Of a DNA stretch of 64,000 nucleotides, positions 55,873 through 64,000 are shown one piece after another. Position numbers and translations under genes: made by a program. How positions within the stretch are numbered: the first letter of the stretch is position 1; each line of letters starts with the position of its first letter. The stretch is from Tuctoria greenei (Eukaryota > Streptophyta > Magnoliopsida > Poales > Poaceae), in the NCBI GenBank assembly GCA_036927565.1, contig JAYESD010000004.1, positions 166,257,697-166,321,696 of the forward strand. Reading direction: 5' to 3'. The notes under the pieces are model-generated. The model saw only the letters and a list, made by a program, of their open reading frames with translations. It had not been told where the DNA came from and searched no databases.

Positions 55873-58113
55873 ATGGTGAACTCCGCGGCTGGATCATCTA
55901 ATGGCCAACCTGCTGTTCAAGCTGTTGAGGGCAATCCCTCCAACAGGCAACCACCAGCAGGAGCCACTCTCCCACCACCACCGTCTTCTCCGGCGAATCG
56001 TGCTGGACAACGCGATGGTGCTCCGGCGTCACTGACTGCGTCAGCAAGTCATGACAACCCGGAACATGCGCTCCATGCAGCGTGTGCTCTTCTCCAACGA
56101 CCACCACCTCCGGACGCATCTCGAGATGCAATGGAGCAGTGGAGGGCCGATGTGGAGCATTTGGTCGCAGCAACGGCCGAACGCCTCAACAACCAAGGAC
56201 CTCCTCCTTCCGGACGAGCCCAGTCGCAGCGGCGAACTTTGTCTGGAAGACTTGGTCCGCACGTCTCCAACAATAGGAGACGTTCTGCGTCACAGCAGGT
56301 GACATCGTTGCCCTCCGGGGCACGACGTACCCATACGGTATCTAGGCTTTCAACTCATGACCTCCGGGCGGAGTTGTATCGCCGATACCGCCAACAGGAT
56401 GGCCGTGTCCACATCGAGCGTGCTCGTGAAAGACGGGAAGCTCAGGACCTTTCTACTCTGGAAGGAGTAGGAGGAGGCTGTTCAGCCCTAGCCATGCACC
56501 TGCGCATGGTTAGATGGCCACAGAAGTTCCGGCCACACCTGCCGGAAAAATTCGACGGGACTGTCAATCCCGCTGAATTCCTTCGGATATACTCCACTGC
56601 AATCTTGGCAGCTGGAGGAAACGAGGCTGTAATGGCCAACTACTTTCCAGTGGCCTTAACCGGGACTGCCAGGTCCTGGTTTATGAGCCTTCCACCCAAC
56701 TCTATCAACAGTTGGGAAGAGTTGTGCCATCAGTTCACTGCCAACTTCGGGAGTTCATACACCCGACCAGGCACTGAACTGGATCTTTTTGCGGTCGTGC
56801 AAAAAGGGGGAGAATCTTTGCGGTCCTTCATCCAGAGGTTCTCTCAGGTACGCAACACAATCCCTTCTATCTCAAGCGCTTCTGTCATCGTGGCATTCAG
56901 ACAGGGCGTACGGGACAAGAAGATGTTGGAGAAGCTGGCGATCAAAGAGATCACCAGTGTCACGGAACTCTTCAGCCTGGCAGACAAATGTGCCAGAGCT
57001 GCGGAGGGCCGTGAAATGCATTCCAAACCAGCCTCGGAGGACCACAAGAAATCCTCTAAAGAAGAAGTTGCTACCTCCGAGGGTGGCAAGAAGAAAAAGA
57101 AGACCCACGGCAAGAAGAAGCCGTCGGCCGGCGCATCCAACGTTGCAGCTACTGCAACTCCTGGTGGCCGGGGGCCACGCCCCGAGAAGCGACCTCGACC
57201 GTCTCCCGAAGATGGTGGCAAACCCAAAGTGTGGTGTCCCATTCACAAAACGGGCAGCCACAGTTTGGAAGACTACCGGGAGGTCCAAAACCTTGCCGAG
57301 CGCTACAGCAAGCGCCGGGAAGGATCTCCTTTCCGACAGAGGGAAGGAAAACAGAAGGTCGACGAAGCTCCGACTGAAGAGGAGTTAGGGTTTCAGGATC
57401 ACAAAAAGGTCCTGAAAGCCGTCTACACCTCCGTCGACAACGACTCTGACGTCTCTGACAACGAGCGTCGGAAAACCATGAACACCATTTTTGGTGGGTC
57501 ATGGGACATCACCTCCCGTCGCAACATTAAGACTATGCGGTGGGATATGGCCGCTGTAGCTCCTACAGCTAGACCGGAGCCACATCGAAAGTGGATGGAC
57601 ATATCCATCACTTTTGATGCTTCGGACTGTCCTCGAAGCATGGTCGGAGCTGGACAATTAACTTTGATGCTGTCTCCTACCATTAATAACATCCAGCTCC
57701 ATCATGTTATGGTGGACGGAGGTTCGGGGCTGAACCTCATAAGCTTTGAAGCTTTTACCAAGCTTCAGCTCCGACCTTCGGATCTCCAGCCCTCTCGACC
57801 TTTCTCCGGAGTAGGTCCGGGGGCCATTACTCCACTTGGAGCTATAACTCTCCCCGTTACCTTCGGGACACGGGAGAAGTATCGCACCGAGAAGTTGGTC
57901 TTCGACGTCGCTCAGATCAACTTACCATTCAACGCCATCTTGGGTAGACCTGCCTTATACAAATTTATTGCAGCTGCTCATTATGGATACTTGGTGTTGA
58001 AGATGCCAACACCAGTAGGCGTTCTCTGGATCCGCGGAGATCGCACCGCCGGGGTAACTGCTCTGGAGGAGCTCCATGCATTAACCACGGCGCAAGAGGA
58101 GGACTCCAGATAG
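55873..58113 (+). CDS. Gypsy-B gag and protease
   Basis: 746 residues with an open frame. The start is at 55873 (MVNSAAGSSNGQPAVQA), matching gypsy-A; the frame is open upstream but lies there in the LTR. Residues 1-220 are Pro/Ser/Ala-rich. The capsid-type gag domain lies near 225-370 (FDGTVNPAEFLRIYSTA, YFPVALTGTARSWFMSLPP). A Lys-rich stretch follows, then a short zinc-finger-like CPIHKTGSHSLEDY near 455, whose expected last Cys is Tyr. An aspartic protease follows (VDGGSGLNLIS near 614, ILGRPAL near 689). It would form the particle core and cut the polyprotein. It ends at a TAG, after which pol continues in the same frame. Confidence 0.9.
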   Translation: MVNSAAGSSNGQPAVQAVEGNPSNRQPPAGATLPPPPSSPANRAGQRDGAPASLTASASHDNPEHALHAACALLQRPPPPDASRDAMEQWRADVEHLVAATAERLNNQGPPPSGRAQSQRRTLSGRLGPHVSNNRRRSASQQVTSLPSGARRTHTVSRLSTHDLRAELYRRYRQQDGRVHIERARERREAQDLSTLEGVGGGCSALAMHLRMVRWPQKFRPHLPEKFDGTVNPAEFLRIYSTAILAAGGNEAVMANYFPVALTGTARSWFMSLPPNSINSWEELCHQFTANFGSSYTRPGTELDLFAVVQKGGESLRSFIQRFSQVRNTIPSISSASVIVAFRQGVRDKKMLEKLAIKEITSVTELFSLADKCARAAEGREMHSKPASEDHKKSSKEEVATSEGGKKKKKTHGKKKPSAGASNVAATATPGGRGPRPEKRPRPSPEDGGKPKVWCPIHKTGSHSLEDYREVQNLAERYSKRREGSPFRQREGKQKVDEAPTEEELGFQDHKKVLKAVYTSVDNDSDVSDNERRKTMNTIFGGSWDITSRRNIKTMRWDMAAVAPTARPEPHRKWMDISITFDASDCPRSMVGAGQLTLMLSPTINNIQLHHVMVDGGSGLNLISFEAFTKLQLRPSDLQPSRPFSGVGPGAITPLGAITLPVTFGTREKYRTEKLVFDVAQINLPFNAILGRPALYKFIAAAHYGYLVLKMPTPVGVLWIRGDRTAGVTALEELHALTTAQEEDSR

Positions 58114-59168
58114 GAGCAAGCTCCAAAACCCCCGAGCATTCGTCAACGGGGCTCAACCTCTGCACCACGTGTGCAGCCAAGCGGCGACACCGACATTCCC
58201 GTCAAGGTCGTCCAAATTGGTTCTGATGCTACTCCAACCACCCGCATATCGGGAGGGTTGAACGACAAATAGGAACTCGCGCTCATCACTTTCCTCCAGG
58301 CTAATGTTGACGTGTTTGCCTGGCAACCGTCACAAATGCCTGGGATCCCCAGGGAAGTGATTGAGCACAATCTGAAGATTTACCCCGATGCTCGGCCTGT
58401 TCATCAGAAGCCTCGGAAGCAATCCGTAGAGCGACAGAACTTCATCCGACAAGAAGTGAAGAAGTTGCTCGAAGCCGGATTCATCCGAGATGTCTTCCAT
58501 CAAAAATGGCTGGCAAACCCAGTCGTTGTGCCCAAGGCCAGCGGGAAGCTTCGGATGTGCATCGACTACACCACACTGAATAAGGCATGTCCAAAAGATC
58601 CATTTCCACTACCTAGAATAGATCAGATAGTGGATTCCACCTCTGGGTGTGAGTTACTGTGTTTCCTAGACGCATATTCTGGGTATCATCAAATCAGGAT
58701 GTCTAGGGAGGATGAAGAGCATACTTCCTTCATCACAGTAGATGGATTGTATTGTTACACATCCATGCCATTTGGTCTCAAGAATGCAGCTTCAACTTTT
58801 GTACGAGCTATGTACAAAACTTTTGAATAACTCATCAGAGATATAGTGGAAGTGTACGTCGATGACATCGTGGTCAAGGTCAAGAATAAGGAGTCCCTAT
58901 TGGACACCTTGCAGTCTGTCTTCGACAAGCTGCGGGCCACCCGCACGAAGCTAAACCCAGACAAGTGTGTCTTCGGGGTTACCTCCGGAAAACTTCTGGG
59001 GTTCCTGGTAAGTCACCGGGGCATAGAAGCTAATCCGGTGAAGATAAAAGCCATTGAAGAGATGCGGCCACCAACCCGCATCAAAGACATCCAAAGTTAA
59101 CTGGGTGTCTAGCTGCCCTCAGTCGGTTCATATCAAGACTGGCGGAACGGGCGCTCCCCTTCTTCAAG
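58114..59168 (+). pseudogene. Gypsy-B reverse transcriptase, two stops and a frameshift
   Basis: In frame with gag-protease. After the TAG at 58111 there is another at about 58270-58272, then the RT domain: FIRDVFHQKWLANPVVVPKA, LRMCIDYTTLNKACPKDPF, FLDAYSGYHQI, MPFGLKNAASTF and the YVDDIVVK catalytic motif (about 58857-58880). A TAA at 58828-58830 falls just before YVDD. A 1-bp loss near 59094 relative to gypsy-A shifts the frame, and reading resumes in another frame at 59169. The catalytic Asp pair is present, but no intact protein can be made. Confidence 0.9.
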
Positions 59169-61814
59169 TTGTTGAGGAAGTCTGGACCATTCCAATGGTC
59201 CGAAGAAGCAGAGAAGGCATTCCAGGAGCTGAAACAGTTCCTCACTACCCTACCAATTCTGGTAGCTCCAAACCCTGGTGAGCCCTTGCTACTTTACATT
59301 TTAGCTACTGACGAGGTTGTCAGTATGGTTCTGGTGGCGGAGAGACCAAAACTATCCCATAATCAGGAATCCAGACCCCTTCGGGAGGGTCCGGGGGTCC
59401 CTGAAAGTGAGTCTGGGTCCCAGCTCCCAGACTCAAATCCAAAAGAAGTCACTTCAGAAGACTCAGACCCCTCCGAGAGAGTCCAAGTCATTTCTGAAGA
59501 AGCTCCAGGTTCCTCCAGCCAGAACCCGGAGGTCCCTGAAGAGAATCTAGACTCCTCCGACAGGATCCGGATCAATAGAGAGGAAGCTCCGGACCCCCCC
59601 GGGAGGGTCCGGACCATTCAACGTCCGGTATACTTCATTAGTGAAGTATTACATGATGCCAAGACTCGATACCTAGAGGTGCATAAGCTGCTTTATGCAG
59701 TTCTTATTGCCTCTAGGAAGCTCCGACACTACTTCCAAGCTCACAAAGTCTCGGTGGTGACCTCTTATCCACTTCGAGCGATCCTGCATAATCCCAATTC
59801 AACTGGGAATATTGCAAAGTGGGCAGCGGAATTGGCTGAATTCGATCTTGAATTTATTTCAAGACAAGCAATCAAGAGTCAAGCGTTGGAAGACTTCATG
59901 GCGGAATGGACTCCCTCTCCATCAAACTCTGGGGGCCCCAGCAAGCAGAAGATGGAACATCAAGTTCCAACCTTCACCGAGCCTCATTGGACTCTTTACT
60001 TCGATGGCTCCATGCAGAAGCAGGGGGCCGGTGCTGGAATCCTTCTCCTTGCACCGACTGGGGAGAAGGTGAAATACATGGTACACCTTGACTTCAAAGC
60101 AACCAACAACATGGCGGAGTATGAAGCACTCATCTGCGGGCTAAAGGTGGCACTGTCATACGGTGTCAAGCAACTGCTGGTCAAAGGAGATTCACAGCTC
60201 ATCATCAAGCAGGTGAAGGGTGAATGCTCCTGCAATAATCTCCAGCTAGCTGCTTACCTCCTTGAAGTCCAGAGGCTTCAGAAGAACTTTGAAGTCCTAG
60301 ACCTCAACCATGTTCAGCGTGCCCACAACGCTGAAGCTGACGAACTCTCGACCAAAGCGTCAACTGGAGTTCTAGCTCCTGACGGAATCTTTGTCCGGAG
60401 GTTGTCAAAACCCACAGTTCAGCCTGCCGAACTGAACGAAGGGGGCGAGATCAGCATCCCGAAGCTGACGGTCCCAATGGCCCTGTTACCATGGCAGCCA
60501 TCAAGGGTCGTAGGTGCTGCCGGAAGCTCCGAGCAACCCAGCACGCAAAACTCAAATACTCAAGTCAGTTCCGATGCATGGATCTCGGAGATCCGGAACT
60601 ACTTGAAAGACAACATCCTTCCTGACGATGATGTATCCGCTAACCGGGTAGTCAGATTGGCTAAAAGATACACACTGGTAGAAGGGGATCTCTACCGGCG
60701 CGGTGCCAACGGCATCCTAATGCGGTGCATCACAAGGGAAGAAGGCTGCGAGCTTCTCGCAGAAATCCATGGAGGCGAGTGTGGGAACCACGCATCTTCC
60801 CGCACGCTGGTCGGAAAAGCCTTCCGGCATGGCTTCTACTGGCCTACAGCACTCCAGGATGGCACTGAGCTGGTAAAGAAATGCGAAGCATGCCAATTTC
60901 ATGCAAGGCAAATTCATACACCCGCTCAGCCCTTACAAATGATACCTCCTACATGGCCCTTCGCTGTGTGGGGGATGGACATCTTGGGACCCTTCCCAAG
61001 AGCCATCGGAGGTTACAAGTTCCTGTACGTCGCCATCGACAAGTTCACCAAGTGGCCGGAAGCAACTCCAGTTGTGACGATCAACAAGCAATATGCTATC
61101 AACTTTCTGCAATCCATTGTAAGCAGATTCGGAGTCCCAAACAAGATCATCACTGATAATGGGACTCAATTCACAAGCTCCGCATTCCAAGGGTATTGCG
61201 AAGACCTCGGCATACAGGTTTGCTACGCTTCCGTAGCTCATCCCGCCAGCAATGGCCAAGCTAAGAGAGCAAATGCAGAAATCCTTAAAGGACTCAAAAC
61301 GCGCACCTATGAGCGTTTGAAAAAGCACGGAGCCAATTGGATCGAAGAGCTTCCGCCCACTCTATGGGCCAACAGGACTTCTCCAAACCGGTCAACCGGA
61401 GAAACACCCTTCTTTCTGGTGTACAGAGCAGAAGCAATCCTTCCTCCGGAAATCACCATGGGTTCGCTCCGAGTCCGAACCTTCGACGAAGCCGCGCAGG
61501 ACCAGCTCCGGCGTGAAGACCTAGACCTCCTCGAGGAGGGAAGGTGCCAAGCAGCTGTTCGAAATGCCAGATATCGCCAGGCTCTACGGCGTTATCACCA
61601 GCGGCATGTACACAACTGACAGTTCGAGGAAGGCGATCTGGTGCTACGGAGAATACTATCCAGAGAAGGGCTAAACAAACTTTCCCCCGGATGGGAGGGG
61701 CCCTTCCGAGTGATCAAAGTATCCCGTCCCGGAAGCGTTCGCTTGGCTACTGAGGATGGGACACCTCTCCCAAATCCTTGGAACATCGAGCACCTCCGTA
61801 AGTTCTACACTTAA
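59169..61814 (+). pseudogene. Gypsy-B RNase H, second RNase H and integrase with catalytic Glu replaced
   Basis: An 816-codon frame to a TGA at 61617-61619. Contents: FQWSEEAEKAFQELK (RT-linked RNase H), a Pro/Glu/Ser-rich insert at about 59345-59610 of periodic APGS-type units, IQRPVYFISEVLHDAKTRYL, a second RNase H (FDGSMQKQGAGAG, NMAEYEALI, GDSQLIIKQ), then integrase with its H2C2 finger and D-D residues. The third catalytic residue, Glu in gypsy-A, is Lys here (AAG, 61263-61265). Homology continues past the TGA to FYT and a stop at 61812-61814. Both the TGA and the Lys would disable integration. Confidence 0.9.
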
Positions 61815-63074
61815 TTCCACGGAGGTGAGTCTTGAGTAACTTGAGATGTATGTTATAGAGTCATTGTACAGAGTCGGGTAGTTCCTCTGGGAGAGCAGCC
61901 GGACCTTTTCCGAAAGGTCTGTAAAGCTCAAGCAGCACTTGTTACAGTCCCCGGACTAAAAGCGTGGCTAACTACCCTGGGTCAAACGAGAAACCAAGCA
62001 CACATGGCCTGGTCCCGTACCCTAAGAATGTACTTGTTTCCCCTGTACCCCGGACCTATAATGAAAGACATCTTCATGTGAAATAGACTCCACGTGCATT
62101 CATTTTGTGCAAGCTCGATATTTTTATTTTTCTCTTTCTTGTCTATAACAGAAACGCGCAATTCTTAAGAAATTTTAGTTTGACCGGTTTATATACGACT
62201 CGAGTTGAATTGTCAGAACTCTTGGATTTAAATATCGTTTATGGCCAACTCGCCTGAAAGCCGCCAAGCCAATCTAGGGCCGGAGTGTGCTATCGACTTA
62301 GCCTGGTCAAGCACCCTAAGTACGCCACTCTACCTACACCCCGACATGCCAGAGTAAGGCGGGTCCATGGACAGTTGGATCTAAGAGAAAAGACAACGCT
62401 TCCAGTTGTATTTAAAATCGCGTTCAATTTAAAATTTACTTGAGAATCGTAAGCCGCGATGAAATTATAGACAAGGAACAAATTTTATCGTTTTTCTTGG
62501 CTTAAGTGTGCTGGAAAAACAAAATATACGTTGATGGAGAAAAGCCGGAGCTAACCAAGCTCCGACCCCCTCAAGGGGGTCTACCATCGGCGCTGAGTAA
62601 AAGATGGTGAGAAGACCCCGTACATGGAGTTCGTTGCCAACTTACCAAGTGATGCTAAAGGTCATTGCTGAAGCTACTAAGCTCCGACACCTTGGAGTAC
62701 TAACTATCGACGCTCTACGTGTTGATAGAAGCTATTGCCGGAGCTACTAACCTCCAGCGATGGACAGTACTGGAGCTTCTAAGCTCCGACAACTTCAGGG
62801 GACCTTCACTATCAAAGACTTCGGAACCAAATTCTACAAGTTCGAAGCAAATTCGTCTTCAACAAAACTCAGTATCCTTTTGGTACATGTTCACAATCAA
62901 ATTGTGTACATCTACCAGGGGGCCAAGAGAAGATAAAGATGTTGAAGACAAAAAATGAAATTCGCAAAAATTTGGGGATGTCATTTATCTGGAGACAGGA
63001 GATTACATCTGGAGACAAGGGAGTACAAAATTGAGGAAGAAGAGAAAATACAAGCGGGAGCTAAAGAGATGATC
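61815..63074. other. Gypsy-B non-coding region before the antisense gene
   Basis: Collinear with gypsy-A 19677-20920, including the GGAGCT/AGCTCC words near 62545-62790. A short duplication of 'ctggagacagggagattacatctggagacaaggga' type occurs near 62990-63030. No gene. Confidence 0.6.
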
Positions 63075-64000
63075 CTAGACCCTATGGAAGAACTCGGCGA
63101 CCTTCTGGGCGACCTCCGATATGCTGGCTCGGGTAGCTTCGCCTTCTCCTTCGACGGGGCCTTCAAGCACCGGGTCCAGAGGAAATTGAGGGTTCCGGCT
63201 GGTGTAGCACGTCAACACGTATTCTGTGACGTTCCTCGCCAGGGATTGCCCCTCAACCTCCAGTTGGTCCGCGATGACGTCGCCCACCTTGGAGAGCTTG
63301 CTGCCTGCTGCGCTCAACGCTTGCAGCGCGAGGTCCGGCTCCGGCTCTGGATCATCCGGGGGCACGGGGCTGAAACCCATCAGCGTCAGCGCATCGTTGG
63401 CCTTACCCAGGAACTCCCAAATCTGCAGGGAGTCCACTGTCCTCAGGCTCTTCACTTCTTCCAAGGATCTCTTGGCCGCCGTCAGTTCAGAATTCTCACG
63501 GGCGAGGCGCTCAACTTCTTTGGCATTTTGCTAAATCTTTGCAGCAACCCGCCTCTCAAGTCTTCCGAGCTCCTCCTCCCGGAGGTGGATCTTGTTCCGA
63601 CGGTCGACCAGGTCTTTCTCCCTAGCCTCCACTTTCTTCTCCCGGGCAACAAGGGCACACTCGTATTCGTAGAGTTCCTGCCCTCGCACCCAGGTCTTCT
63701 CCTCTTCCTCGAGGCAGCGCTCTTCCAACTTCTTAGTGCGCTCCTCGAGACCCTTGTCCGCCAGAGTTGTTTTCTCGGCGAGCTCCTCTTCCCTCCTCAG
63801 GATGTCATCCCGCAGCTCCAGGAGTTTTTACTCTTCGTCTTCGAGCCGTCTCTCCCTCCCTTCGAGTGCCTCTCGGCGCTTGATGAGAGCTGCATTGATG
63901 GCTTCAAGCTGCTCGAACCGAGCATTGGCCGCATCATTGGCAGCCTTGGCCTGATCATGGAACTCCCGAGAATGAGCATCGAGGGCATGGGTCATGTTCT
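63075..64000 (-). pseudogene. Gypsy-B antisense gene, C-terminal part, with stops
   Basis: Equivalent to exon 2 of the gypsy-A antisense gene. It reads from the window edge: coiled-coil sequence, a stop near 63828, RGQELYEYECALVAREKKVE, a stop near 63531-63533, then LRTVDSLQIWEFLGKANDAL to VTEYVLTCYTSRNPQF and the end at 63075. Both stops fall where gypsy-A has sense codons. The N-terminal Transposase_28 part lies outside the window. Confidence 0.85.

Larger units (their letters stand above)
55016..64000 (+). mobile_element. Gypsy-B: Tat-type Ty3/gypsy retrotransposon, right end beyond the window
   Basis: 5' LTR 55016-55832, primer site, gag-protease, RT, RNase H, integrase and the antisense gene in the same order as gypsy-A. 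It supplies the parts A lacks. Stops, one frameshift and an integrase active-site change make it non-autonomous. The target site is inside S11, so it is younger than the array. The flanking duplication cannot be checked because the 3' LTR is outside the window. Confidence 0.95.

Noticed and set aside
1..64000. tRNA or rRNA genes
   Set aside because: None was noticed by eye. No cloverleaf with internal promoter boxes or rRNA-like sequence stood out, but a dedicated scan was not possible.

Overview
The window is repeat-dense plant DNA, most likely from a grass. Grounds for this: CACTA (En/Spm) transposons with the plant TNPD/TNPA gene pair, Tat-type Ty3/gypsy elements with an antisense accessory gene, Stowaway-like CTCCCTCCRTCC ends, and GT-AG introns of plant size. 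I recognise no ordinary single-copy host gene, rRNA or tRNA. Almost everything is a mobile element, a wreck of one, or a tandem array. The possible exception is a small unrecognised gene family (G) at 34-55 kb.

Layout. 1-684 and 9436-10690 are one repeat block (copy 1) split by CACTA-1 (685-9435, TAT target duplication), which holds a TPase gene and a TNPA gene, both on the minus strand and both damaged. A diverged copy of the block (copy 2) lies at about 32035-33660. 10.7-15 kb is mostly anonymous but holds a duplicated segment (12008-12461 and 13225-13922) with a conserved minus-strand reading frame. 15.15-31 kb is a nest: a LINE remnant is cut by the LTR of gypsy-C, that LTR is cut by gypsy-A (15810-25788, ACAGT target duplication, LTRs about 97.5% identical), and the gag/protease part of gypsy-C is cut by the left end of CACTA-3 (27335 onward).

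33.6-55 kb is the unusual region. Seven copies of the G family (G1-G7) surround a decayed TNPA-Ulp1 gene of a second CACTA element (CACTA-2). G1 and G2 are on the minus strand to its left. G3-G7 are on the plus strand to its right, inside an array of about 793-bp spacer modules (S) and about 995-bp gene modules (G). Every module junction carries the same paired hairpin motif found at the edges of CACTA-2. G1-G3 have intact frames. G4-G7 each carry stops or a frameshift.

55016-64000 is gypsy-B, a relative of gypsy-A inserted into the last S module and cut off by the window end. A and B have complementary defects: A has lost gag, protease and most of RT but keeps an integrase with its D-D-35-E residues, while B keeps gag-protease but has several stops and Lys in place of the catalytic Glu of integrase. 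Both carry, between pol and the 3' LTR, a minus-strand gene encoding a Transposase_28-type domain followed by a long coiled coil; in A it appears to be joined by a 78-bp intron.

All calls rest on reading the sequence and on family knowledge. No database search was run.
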